In this document: positions 53,258 through 61,757 of the stretch, piece after piece | How the letters are laid out: every line of letters starts with the position of its first letter | Position numbering within the stretch: the stretch's first letter is position 1 | NCBI GenBank assembly: GCA_964437825.1 | Contig: CAYTIH010000001.1 | Location: forward strand, 1 to 64,000 | Direction: 5' to 3' | DNA: 64,000 nucleotides | From: JBJFCE01 sp964437825 | GTDB lineage: Bacteria > Bacillota > Clostridia > Lachnospirales > Lachnospiraceae | Program-made: the position numbers and the translations under genes | Notes under the pieces: model-generated | Told to the model about the DNA's origin: nothing | Seen by the model: the letters and a program-made list of their open reading frames with translations, nothing else | Database searches by the model: none

Positions 53258-55387
53258 TCATCCGATCGGTACATTTTCATGATCCTGTGCCGTCTTATTT
53301 TTTCCCTTTTTCTGTCTGAATCCGATACTGGTGCGGCAGATCAGCCCATCGAAAATCATGAACATACTGGGCAGTATCAGCAGAACCACAACCATACTGA
53401 TCAAAGCGCCTCTTGCCATCAGCATGCACAGGGAACTGATCATATCAATATTACTGTAAATTCCCACACCGAAGGTTGCTGCAAAGAAGCTGAGAGCACT
53501 GACAATAACAGATTGAACGGACTGTTTATGCGCACCTTCAATTGCCTCCTTCTTCGGAACTCCCGCGTATCTTGCATCCTTATATTTATTGGTCATGAGA
53601 ATTGCATAATCCACGGTAGCGCCAAGCTGAATCGTACCGATGACAATGGAGGCGATAAACGGAAGCGTTGTTCCGGTATAATAAGGAATCCCCATGTTGA
53701 TAAAAATTGCAAATTCAATGACTGCTACCAGAATAATCGGCAGTGAAATTGACTTAAATACAAAAGCAATGATCAAAAAGATCGCTCCGATGGATACCGC
53801 GGATACAGTCTTAAAGTCAGTGTCCGTAATCGTAATCAAATCCTTCGTACAGGGCGCCTCGCCGATCAGCATGCCGTTATCATCATATTTTTTGATGATA
53901 TTCACAATGGCTTCACATTGTTCATTCACTTCATCCGAAGCTACCTTATATTCGGAACCCACCAGCATGAATTCATAATTCTCATCAATGAGCTGCTCTC
54001 TTAATGCACTTGGAAGTATGTCATTCGGAATGGCCGGTCCCAAAATCGCGCTGATCCCCAGCACATTCTTCACGCCCTCCACATGCTCTATTTCCGTGAT
54101 CATATGGTTCATTTGTCCGCTTGGCAGGCTGCAGTCCACCAGAATCATGTGAGTGCTGTTCATGTCGAATTCTTCCTCCAGCTTTGCATTTGCTGCAATA
54201 CTGGGAAGGCTTTCGGGCAATGTGCCTGCAAGATCATAATAAACTGCGGTATTGTTGTAGCCGATCGTTGCCGGGATCCAAATCAAAGCAAATAATACGG
54301 CTAATATAATGTAATGCTTTGTCACAAAGCGGGATACCCTTTCAAATTTGGGAAGGATCTGCTTATGCTTTGTTTTCTCGATCGCTTTGTCAAAAATCAG
54401 GATCATCGACGGCAGTACCGTGATACAGCACAGAACGCCGAAAATGACGCCCTTTGCCATTACAACGCCAAGATCCATGCCAAGGGTAAAGCTCATAAAG
54501 CACAGTGCAACAAATCCCGCAACCGTCGTAATGGAACTTCCCACAACGGAGGTAATGGTATTTCCTATGGCGTGCGCCATCGCATCCTTTTTATCCTGCG
54601 GATTGCGCTCCTTCTGCGCTTCATAGCTATGCCACAGGAAAATGGAGTAGTCCATGGTAACGCCCAGCTGAAGAACCGCGCTCAATGCTTTCGTCACATA
54701 GGAAATTTCTCCAAGAAATACGTTCGTTCCCAGATTATAAACAATGGCGATACCGATACTTAACAGGAAAAATACCGGAATCAAAAAGCTGTCCATGGTC
54801 AGCGAAAGAACAAGTGTGGAAAGGAGTACCGCAATCAAAACATAAATGGGCGTCTCCCTGTTGGAGAGATCCTTAATATCCGTAACCACGGCGCTCATAC
54901 CGCTGACAAAGCATCTATCATCCGCGATATCCCTGAGTTCCTCAATCGCCTCCATCGTCTCGTCCGCCGACGTGGTCGTATCAAACAAAATCGCCATCAG
55001 AGTGCAGTCATCTTCCTCGTTCATAAACTGAGTTCTGATATCATCCGGCAGGATTTCCATCGGAACGGAAATATCCATCACATCGTCATACCAGATAACG
55101 GACTTGACATGATCGACATTTTCAAATGCCTGCTCTAATGCAACGACTTCTCTGCTCGGCATACCTTCAATTACGCATAACGAAAACGCACCGGTCCCGA
55201 ACTCATCCACCAGAATGTCCTGACCTTCCATTGTTTCGATATCCTCCGGCAGGTACGAAAGAATATCATAATTCACTCTTGTGTTCAGATATCCGATCGC
55301 AGCCGGTACCAACAGACAGAGGCTCACGATAAAGATCAGAAATCTGAACTTCACAATTCCTTTTCCTACTTTGTACATTTCCTTCAT
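53258..55387 (-). CDS. MMPL/RND-family transporter
   Basis: About 709 aa with 12 predicted helices in two halves of six, each with a large extracellular loop after the first helix, and the family motifs LGVTMDYSIFLWHSY and LGATVDYAILMTNKY. A proton-driven exporter of lipids, drugs or hydrophobic compounds. Start 55387 has AAAGGA upstream; the longer reading (55507) runs into the upstream hairpin. Under TetR control by position. A weak TTGACA-16-TATGTC at 55462-55489 may give it an extra promoter. Confidence 0.92.
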   Translation of the reverse strand: MKEMYKVGKGIVKFRFLIFIVSLCLLVPAAIGYLNTRVNYDILSYLPEDIETMEGQDILVDEFGTGAFSLCVIEGMPSREVVALEQAFENVDHVKSVIWYDDVMDISVPMEILPDDIRTQFMNEEDDCTLMAILFDTTTSADETMEAIEELRDIADDRCFVSGMSAVVTDIKDLSNRETPIYVLIAVLLSTLVLSLTMDSFLIPVFFLLSIGIAIVYNLGTNVFLGEISYVTKALSAVLQLGVTMDYSIFLWHSYEAQKERNPQDKKDAMAHAIGNTITSVVGSSITTVAGFVALCFMSFTLGMDLGVVMAKGVIFGVLCCITVLPSMILIFDKAIEKTKHKQILPKFERVSRFVTKHYIILAVLFALIWIPATIGYNNTAVYYDLAGTLPESLPSIAANAKLEEEFDMNSTHMILVDCSLPSGQMNHMITEIEHVEGVKNVLGISAILGPAIPNDILPSALREQLIDENYEFMLVGSEYKVASDEVNEQCEAIVNIIKKYDDNGMLIGEAPCTKDLITITDTDFKTVSAVSIGAIFLIIAFVFKSISLPIILVAVIEFAIFINMGIPYYTGTTLPFIASIVIGTIQLGATVDYAILMTNKYKDARYAGVPKKEAIEGAHKQSVQSVIVSALSFFAATFGVGIYSNIDMISSLCMLMARGALISMVVVLLILPSMFMIFDGLICRTSIGFRQKKGKNKTAQDHENVPIG

Positions 55388-55504
55388 CTCTTTTCCTTTT
55401 ATTCTCCGAAACTCTATGTTTCCTGACTTCGGTTTCAGTATATGGAAAAGTTTGGGCAAATGACATATGCAAAAAAAGTGCGATGTCAATGTTTCGAAGA
55501 CAAT

Positions 55505-55570
55505 CAAAAAATCCTGTCAAAGAAAAATATACAAATCGGTGTTTTTGTATATTCCCCTTTGACAGGATTT
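55505..55570 (-). terminator. Long hairpin between tetR and the MMPL gene
   Basis: Arms AAATCCTGTCAAAG and CTTTGACAGGATTT around a second stem (AATATACAAA / TTTGTATATT); on the minus strand it is followed by TTTTTT. It looks like an intrinsic terminator of tetR, possibly leaky. Confidence 0.75.
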
Positions 55571-55573
55571 GAA

Positions 55574-56155
55574 TTAAGAGGTCATGGCCTTCACCATGTC
55601 ATCCATGGAATGTGTAATCAGAAATTCATAAATATCCGCCATTTCAGATGGCGTCACGGATTGATCCGTTTTCAGAAAACGCATAACAACAAAAGTCATG
55701 GACGTCGCATAATATTCTGCGATATTTTCGCTTGTCAGGAATCTCCTTACCAGTGGGGAGCCGGAATCGGCTTTTCCCGTTGTCACCTGGTTGATATATT
55801 CCTCCAAAAGCTGCTGAATACAGCTTTCGGTAATTTCCTCAAAAGAATTCTGCCCCTCTAACCTGCTGGCCTTTAAATAGAATTCCTTTTCCTTCAGGAT
55901 ATTGGTAAAGATCAGGGTCAGAGCCGCATTCACCATTCCGTTTTGAAGCAGCGGCATCATCGGCTCAAGAATGTCCGTCCGGATAATACATTCCAGCAGT
56001 TCATATTTATCCTGAAAATGATTATAAAATGTCGGCCGTATTACTCCCGCCTGATCGGTGATATCCTTAATTGTTATCTTCTCAATCGGCATACGTAGAA
56101 CCAACTGTTTAAAGCTGCTCATCAGACGTATATCCATCTCACTTCTGGTCTGCAT
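55574..56155 (-). CDS. TetR-family transcriptional regulator
   Basis: 193 aa. N-terminal HTH (RMPIEKITIKDITDQAGVIRPTFYNHFQDKYELL) and a C-terminal ligand-binding helical domain of the TetR_C type seen in dihydroxyacetone-kinase-like regulators. It likely represses itself and the MMPL export genes downstream by binding the 27-bp palindrome at 56214-56240. AGGGG precedes the ATG. Confidence 0.93.
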   Translation of the reverse strand: MQTRSEMDIRLMSSFKQLVLRMPIEKITIKDITDQAGVIRPTFYNHFQDKYELLECIIRTDILEPMMPLLQNGMVNAALTLIFTNILKEKEFYLKASRLEGQNSFEEITESCIQQLLEEYINQVTTGKADSGSPLVRRFLTSENIAEYYATSMTFVVMRFLKTDQSVTPSEMADIYEFLITHSMDDMVKAMTS

Positions 56156-56213
56156 AATATCCCCTATGTATGCTTTCTTTCAGGTGTACTCCGGAAAGCG
56201 CACTCTTTTTTAG

Positions 56214-56240
56214 GGAAATACTGATTTAATCAGTATTTCC
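56214..56240. promoter_or_regulatory. TetR operator candidate
   Basis: Perfect palindrome: GGAAATACTGATT, one base, AATCAGTATTTCC. It lies just past the -10 of the tetR promoter, covering the expected transcription start. Confidence 0.82.
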
Positions 56241-56248
56241 TTAGAGGT

Positions 56249-56277
56249 ATTTTATCCCAAATCATTCTTTTTGACAA
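56249..56277 (-). promoter_or_regulatory. tetR promoter
   Basis: Minus strand TTGTCA (56272-56277), 17 bases, TAAAAT (56249-56254), directly upstream of the palindrome. Confidence 0.75.
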
Positions 56278-56343
56278 TGAAGAGAATTTGAAAAAAGAAT
56301 AAATTTTCTCTTTTCCGATGCAGAGTGATCCGCACGCATAAGC

Positions 56344-57447
56344 TCAAAAATCTTTGATTGTCTGTAATGCGGGAAGGGCGTTTCCGTCATAGTCAAACAG
56401 CGCCTGATTCGCCCACTCATTACCGCAAGGACCCTTGTCCCCCATATAGAGCAGGGACTCCGGCGTTGCCCATCCGCTTCCCGGAACGGGAATCCATGCC
56501 GGCTCCCAATAGAAGAAGCCCTTCCCCTTTCCGTCAGGGATACCGGCCACAACTTCCATAAGGGCCTGCATGAAATCACTCTGACCCTGCGGAGTCATCG
56601 GGAACGGTACCTTCACGGTCAGTGAAGTCCTTGTTGCCATACCCTTTCTTTCGCTGTCCTCAAGCTTTTCGTAAGATTTATAATCCTCCATGGTATGTCC
56701 CATGGAAACCTCTGCAACAATCACGTCCTTGCCGTAACGCTTCGCCATATCTTCCATATTATGCTTCAAATCCTCAAGGCTTCCGTGCCAAAAAGGATAA
56801 TAGGAAAATCCGATGATCTGGAAGTCCTCTCCCCGCTCCATATAATGATCGAACCAGTCGCGGTACAGCTCGTTATTGCCGCCGTTATCCAGATGAATCA
56901 TTAACGGTATCTCCCGATCAAGAGAACGAACCGCACGAATTCCCGCACTGATAAAACGGGCAATATTGTCATATTCCGGTTTCAATCCGTTCGGCCAGAG
57001 GAGCCCGTTGGTAACCTCGTTTCCAATCTGAATCATTGTCGGGTATGCCTGTTCTTTTTTCAGAGTTTCCAGCACCTCCCTTGTGTAATCATATACGGCC
57101 TGCTCCAGCTCATCGTCATTCATGTGCGCCCAAGCCTTCGGTTTAATCTGTTTCCCGGGGTCCGTCCAGAAATCGCTGTAATGAAAATCCAGTAAAAACT
57201 GCATCCCGTGTGCAAGCGCACGCTTTGCCAGTGAAATCGTTACGGGCAGATCATTGGTACCGGCGCCGTAGGGCTTTCCGTCCTCCGTATAGGGATGATT
57301 CCATAAGCGCAGTCGTATTGCATTGACGCCGTAACCTTTCAGAATATCAAGCAGATCCCCTTCCTGCCCATGATCGTAAAATTTGCCTCCGCATGCTTCC
57401 ACCTCGGCTAACGTGGAAATATCCATTCCTTTGATAAATTCTGTCAT
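56344..57447 (-). CDS. GH53 endo-beta-1,4-galactanase, intracellular
   Basis: 367 aa covering just the GH53 barrel. Acid/base E144 in IQIGNEVTNG and nucleophile E246 in IVAEVSMGH; RLRLWNHPYT is typical. It hydrolyses beta-1,4-galactan or galactooligosaccharides. No signal peptide, unlike most GH53 enzymes, so it probably acts on imported oligosaccharides. The start at 57447 excludes the SRSEMEI translation of repeat C; the repeat supplies GGAG. It stands alone. Confidence 0.92.
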   Translation of the reverse strand: MTEFIKGMDISTLAEVEACGGKFYDHGQEGDLLDILKGYGVNAIRLRLWNHPYTEDGKPYGAGTNDLPVTISLAKRALAHGMQFLLDFHYSDFWTDPGKQIKPKAWAHMNDDELEQAVYDYTREVLETLKKEQAYPTMIQIGNEVTNGLLWPNGLKPEYDNIARFISAGIRAVRSLDREIPLMIHLDNGGNNELYRDWFDHYMERGEDFQIIGFSYYPFWHGSLEDLKHNMEDMAKRYGKDVIVAEVSMGHTMEDYKSYEKLEDSERKGMATRTSLTVKVPFPMTPQGQSDFMQALMEVVAGIPDGKGKGFFYWEPAWIPVPGSGWATPESLLYMGDKGPCGNEWANQALFDYDGNALPALQTIKDF

Positions 57448-57451
57448 AATA

Positions 57452-57573
57452 ATCTCCATTTCTGAGCGACTTGCCGCGAAGAGGCAAAATCTTACCAAAG
57501 TAAGATTGCAAATAGCAAATTTGCATCTGCCATCAAAGCTATTTGTTTTCGCTCAGAAACAAATAGCCGATTT
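57452..57573. repeat. Repeat C, copy 3
   Basis: Begins 5 bases before the galactanase start. Contains ATTTCTGAGCGACTTG, a small stem (AATCTTAC / GTAAGATT), GCAAATTTGCATCTGCC and CAAAGCTATTTGTTTTCGCTC; TTTCTGAGCG and CGCTCAGAAA are inverted ends. The rest of the gap up to 57696 holds no gene. Confidence 0.8.
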
Positions 57574-57696
57574 CTGTATGCACCTAAAAATTTCTACTAT
57601 TAGGCTAACTCTTTTGCACCATAATTGCAAGATCTATTGTTGTATCCGGAATCCGCCGTAATACTGAGTTTTCGCAGGAATTCCCGCAAAGAAAAT

Positions 57697-57725
57697 TTGA
57701 CTTAATTTTGCAGGTAAAATATACT
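57697..57725 (+). promoter_or_regulatory. Promoter of the hybrid histidine kinase
   Basis: TTGACT (57697-57702), 17 bases, TATACT (57720-57725), 65 bases before the start codon. Confidence 0.82.
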
Positions 57726-57789
57726 AATGATAAAGCTGCGGGGTTCTGTACCTGACTTGAGCCCGCGTATCCTGTACGGAGGCATATGT

Positions 57790-60048
57790 ATGAAATACAT
57801 TTTTTCTTCCAGTTTATTTACCTGCTGCGTCCTGGCATTTTATTTCTCGCTCCGCTTATGCTGGTCTAAAGAAAAACGTTACCTTGAAAACCGCATTCTG
57901 ACTGTTTTCTGTTTTTCAAGCGGACTATGGAGTCTGGGCTTTGGCGCATTGCTGCTTCAGACAGATCCCGAGCGGGCATATATATGCCGTCTGATCGGAA
58001 TGATTGGCGTCTTTTTGTATTTAATCACGGTACAGTTCCTTGTCTGCTATATTTCCGGGATCAATAAAGTCTGGCGTTATCTGCTCGACGGTTTTTCATT
58101 TACGGGCGTCATCATTTATTTTCTGGTCATGCAAAAAAATCAGACAATATATTATCTGGATGATAATATGGGCATGACCTATTATTTCAAACCCGGACTC
58201 GCCAACAATCTTTACATGGCATACAGCGCAATCCTTGCCATTAATATTTTCGGCGTTTCTATCTATATGCTCCGCTATTCCAAGATAAAACGACTTCATG
58301 CATTCGGTAAAAAATTCCTGCTGGTGGAGCTCCTTGTCGTGCTGGGAATGATCCTCGACACCCTCTATCCGTTAATCGGAAAAGCGGCAATTCCCGGAAG
58401 CTCCCTGACGCAGTTCTGCGGAATGATCGTGGTGTATTATGCAATTCATGCAATTAACCGCTCCAGAATCAACATCACCAACATGTCGGAATACATATAC
58501 TATTCTCTGTCCATGCCGCTCCTGATTTGCAGTGAGGATCGAAAAATCCGGATCATGAACGATGCGGCGGCCTCATTTCTGAAAGTAAACCGCAGCCAAT
58601 CCGAAGCACAGAAGCTTTCCGTCAGTCAGTTGTTTGCCATCGATGAAAATGAGATTTTTTGTTTTGACGATAATCATAAGGATTTTGATGCTGTTTGTCT
58701 GAAAAATCAGGTCTATTGCGGTCTTGCCGTCAGCAAAATTCATGATACCTATGGCGACATGATCGGTTTTATCATCATTATAACCGACCTGTCCGAACGC
58801 ATGAAGGCAATGCAGAAGCTTGAGGACGCCAAGCAGGACGCAGAAGCCGCCAATCAGGCAAAGAGTACTTTTCTTGCAAACATGTCCCACGAAATCCGTA
58901 CGCCAATGAATGCCATCATGGGATTTTCGGAGCTTTTGTTAAAAATGGACACTCCCCCCGAAATCAAGGAATATGTAAAGGATATCAAGGACTCCTCCCA
59001 AAACCTGCTCGCCATTATTAATGATATTCTGGACATCTCCAAGCTGGAATCAGGCCGGATGGAGCTGATATACAACAACTATTATCCGGCAAGATTATTT
59101 CATAATGTTTCTCTGGTCATTCAAAACCAGGCGGAGAAAAAGGGATTGGATTTCATCATGAATATCGATCCCCAAATGCCCGGCCAGCTCTTCGGTGATA
59201 ATATCAAAATCCGCGGGATTCTGATTAACCTCCTGAATAATGCGGTAAAATACACACAGCGCGGCAGAGTTTCGCTTACCGCAAACGTACTGAAAACAGA
59301 AAATGACATTGTCTCATTGGAATTTCAGGTCGCCGACACGGGAATCGGAATTAAAGCCGAAGATCAGGACAGACTTTTTGAAAGCTTTGCCCAGGTAAAC
59401 CGCAAGGTTCACGAGGGTATTGAAGGAACCGGGCTTGGCCTTGCAATTGTAAAGGGCTATGTGTCACTGTTTGGCGGAACTGTTACTGTGGACAGTGTCT
59501 ACGGTCTGGGCTCGGTCTTTACGGTGACCCTTGATCAGAAAATAGTAGACAGACTTCCCGTCAGTTATGATGAGATTAATGAAATCAAATCAGCCAATGA
59601 ATACAGCATCGGTAATATCCGCGTATCCGATACCCGGGTCCTAATCGTGGATGACAGTCAGATCAATCTGAAGGTTGTGGGCAATACCCTGCAATATTAC
59701 GGTCTCACGGTGGATACCGCATCCGGCGGAAAGGAAGCCATCGAATTATGCAGTCAAAACCGCTATCCCATCGTATTGATGGATCAGATGATGCCGGAAA
59801 TGGACGGAATCGAAGCCATGCAGAAAATCAGACAGCTGGACCCCTATTATGACTATAACGGTACTTGCAAAATCATTGCCCTGACCGCTAATGCGGTCAG
59901 CGGTATGCGCAATGAATTGATGCTCATGGGATTTGACGAATATCTCAGTAAGCCGATCAATTATCAGAAGCTGGAACGCCTGCTGATCCGTTTCCTGCCG
60001 CAAAATAAGATCCGTATTGCTGCGCAGGATCAATCCCCCGAAGCATGA
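57790..60048 (+). CDS. Hybrid sensor histidine kinase with 7TM sensor and receiver
   Basis: 752 aa. Seven hydrophobic segments (about 1-225) as in the 7TM histidine-kinase N-terminal region, a PAS-like domain (about 235-345), HisKA with phosphorylated H367 in NMSHEIRTPMNAI, HATPase with DTGIGIKAED and GTGLGLAIVKG, and a C-terminal receiver with D665 in VLMDQMMPEMDG. It would autophosphorylate and pass the phosphate to its own receiver; no HPt or response regulator is next to it. Start 57790 has ACGGAGG upstream; the 57727 start lacks one. Confidence 0.93.
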   Translation: MKYIFSSSLFTCCVLAFYFSLRLCWSKEKRYLENRILTVFCFSSGLWSLGFGALLLQTDPERAYICRLIGMIGVFLYLITVQFLVCYISGINKVWRYLLDGFSFTGVIIYFLVMQKNQTIYYLDDNMGMTYYFKPGLANNLYMAYSAILAINIFGVSIYMLRYSKIKRLHAFGKKFLLVELLVVLGMILDTLYPLIGKAAIPGSSLTQFCGMIVVYYAIHAINRSRINITNMSEYIYYSLSMPLLICSEDRKIRIMNDAAASFLKVNRSQSEAQKLSVSQLFAIDENEIFCFDDNHKDFDAVCLKNQVYCGLAVSKIHDTYGDMIGFIIIITDLSERMKAMQKLEDAKQDAEAANQAKSTFLANMSHEIRTPMNAIMGFSELLLKMDTPPEIKEYVKDIKDSSQNLLAIINDILDISKLESGRMELIYNNYYPARLFHNVSLVIQNQAEKKGLDFIMNIDPQMPGQLFGDNIKIRGILINLLNNAVKYTQRGRVSLTANVLKTENDIVSLEFQVADTGIGIKAEDQDRLFESFAQVNRKVHEGIEGTGLGLAIVKGYVSLFGGTVTVDSVYGLGSVFTVTLDQKIVDRLPVSYDEINEIKSANEYSIGNIRVSDTRVLIVDDSQINLKVVGNTLQYYGLTVDTASGGKEAIELCSQNRYPIVLMDQMMPEMDGIEAMQKIRQLDPYYDYNGTCKIIALTANAVSGMRNELMLMGFDEYLSKPINYQKLERLLIRFLPQNKIRIAAQDQSPEA

Positions 60049-60093
60049 TAAACGGATACGGCAGGGGAATCTCCGGCTCTAATGTCCGCTTCA

Positions 60094-60942
60094 TTAACGT
60101 GCAATGAGATTTCCTTCCTCATCCAGCGCAAATTCCGCTGTCATATCATCTTTGATCAGCCTGTAATTTCCTGCCTCAAGTTCTCCGAAAATAGTCAGAT
60201 CGCAGGTTACGGTTGCCTGGGATAAGTCCTGCAAAATATAGGCGATATCATGAAATACGATATTCGTCTTTGCGATCGGGAGTATATACCACTCTCCGTC
60301 AATTTCTTTCTGAAGTGAATAATGCTCGCCATAACTGATTTCATAACCGCTCTGATTATCAATGAGAACCGTAGCAATTCCGTGATCCATATCCGTAACG
60401 GTCATGACGGTCCCCAGCGGTAATGCGGAAATCCCATCCTCCGTTTCTGTCTCCTGCGTTTGTGCCTTCTCCATAAACCGAATATCATATGCGGCCAGCC
60501 GCCCGGCATTTGGAAAGAGCAGCACGGATCTGTCGTCCGATTCATCCTCCCCCTCAAGCAGATTAAAGTATTCCTCAAAATCAACATCCACCTGATACAA
60601 ATTTCCTTCCTCATCCAGCCACATGCCGTCGCAATAAGCGACACAAATGTCAGTTCCATCCTCGGAACCGATCCATAAGCCATAACACGGAACCTGCCAG
60701 TTACTGAGAGCATCCTCCTTAAGTTCCTTGGCCGGAAGCGCATTCAGAGACTTCAGAATTTCTTTCTCACGCGCCGAATCATATAAAGTACGCACCACCA
60801 TCCGCGTTCCGTCAAAATAATACAGCTCCATTGCACTGGTATTCGGACTTGCATCCCCCAGCAGATTTCCCGCCTTCCCGCAGGCAGTCAGCAGGCACAA
60901 AAGACATCCCAGCATTCCTATCCAAATTCGTTTTTTTCTCAT
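60094..60942 (-). CDS. Lipoprotein with bacterial Ig-like domain
   Basis: About 282 aa. Lipobox LLTAC (C21), then a secreted part of unknown fold, and a C-terminal Ig-like segment (about 190-275) with VLIDNQSGYEISYGEHYSLQKEIDGEWY, a pattern I associate with the Big_14 type Ig domain. Function unknown; surface anchored. Start 60942 has GGGAGG 8 bases upstream and puts the signal first. Confidence 0.82.
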   Translation of the reverse strand: MRKKRIWIGMLGCLLCLLTACGKAGNLLGDASPNTSAMELYYFDGTRMVVRTLYDSAREKEILKSLNALPAKELKEDALSNWQVPCYGLWIGSEDGTDICVAYCDGMWLDEEGNLYQVDVDFEEYFNLLEGEDESDDRSVLLFPNAGRLAAYDIRFMEKAQTQETETEDGISALPLGTVMTVTDMDHGIATVLIDNQSGYEISYGEHYSLQKEIDGEWYILPIAKTNIVFHDIAYILQDLSQATVTCDLTIFGELEAGNYRLIKDDMTAEFALDEEGNLIAR

Positions 60943-60971
60943 ATATAATACCTCCCTATGTATCACTATAC

Positions 60972-60996
60972 AGCATTTGCGAAACTCATCAAAATA
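60972..60996. repeat. Solo end of repeat A
   Basis: CATTTGCGAAACTCATCAAA matches the outer end of the repeat A right terminal repeat; no body follows. Confidence 0.5.
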
Positions 60997-61052
60997 TTAC
61001 GCTTCTGATTATGATACGAATGAGGGACCGGAATTTTATGGTATTTTTACTA

Positions 61053-61422
61053 GGTAATTGCGAAACTAACTGGATTTTGTTGAAATTGCACAAATGATAG
61101 AAACAACACAGACACGCCTGCGCTCCGTTTCAGGCGTAACGGACACTATCCTCCATGTCAGAGCAGTTTACTGCGATGCCATGCGATCATGGCATATTTG
61201 AGGCTCTGACTCAAATTGCCGATTGACAAATAAGCTATCGAGCTTACTTGTCAATCTAGGCTCGACAGAACCTCGCCAAGTGCCGACGCCTTCTGTAAGA
61301 AAATGATGCAGTTGGGTAGTGTTAAGAAGGCAGGCTGCTGAGTCTGCCTTTTTCAAAGGGTCTGCTTATGTTTCTACAATTTGCACAATTAACACAATGC
61401 TTTGATGAGTTTCGCAATTGCC
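61053..61422. repeat. Repeat A, copy 2, with nested insert
   Basis: About 370 bp, terminal repeats GGTAATTGCGAAACTAACTG and ...GAGTTTCGCAATTGCC. Same body as copy 1 but about 110 bp longer because of an insert (about 61147-61258) with its own stems (ATGCCATG/CATGGCAT; TCAGAGC/GCTCTGA) and a CCGATTGA.AAATAAGCTATCG block shared with repeat C. No transposase. It fills most of the gene-free stretch 60943-61541. Confidence 0.85.
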
Positions 61423-61435
61423 ATTTTTTTAAAAA

Positions 61436-61467
61436 GGGAAGCAAAATATCATATTCTGCTTCCTTTT
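61436..61467 (-). terminator. Terminator after the zinc-ribbon gene
   Basis: Minus-strand stem GGAAGCAGAATAT / ATATTTTGCTTCC followed by CTTTTTA. About 75 bases past the stop; a GCTGCAC/GTGCAGC stem lies in between. Confidence 0.75.
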
Positions 61468-61541
61468 CAAATTTACTTTTTTCTCATTGGTGCTGCACGA
61501 CGCAAAGCGCCGCCGGGCTGTGCAGCGCGGCCAAAATCACA

Positions 61542-61757
61542 TCAATCGTCAAATTCCGTAATTCTCTTTGCAATCATTCCGTAACGAAATCTTGCCAGCT
61601 GGTTTTTCTCAAGAACATCCTCCTCCGTGCCATGGTACTGACAACGGATGCAGTAATATTCTTTTTTGTCCTTGTCATAGAACATATCCATGTCCAGATC
61701 TCTCATAAAGCAGGACGGACATCTATAATTTAATTTGCCTTTTCCAGATTGAGCCAT
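61542..61757 (-). CDS. Small zinc-ribbon protein
   Basis: 71 aa with two CxxC pairs (CPSC at 13-16, CIRC at 36-39), suggesting one zinc site. Start codon lies inside the last 28 bases of the 612-aa gene; AAGGAGG 8 bases before the ATG is embedded in that gene's 3' end, so the frame is real and translation is probably coupled. Function unknown; may regulate or assist the upstream product. Confidence 0.82.
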   Translation of the reverse strand: MAQSGKGKLNYRCPSCFMRDLDMDMFYDKDKKEYYCIRCQYHGTEEDVLEKNQLARFRYGMIAKRITEFDD

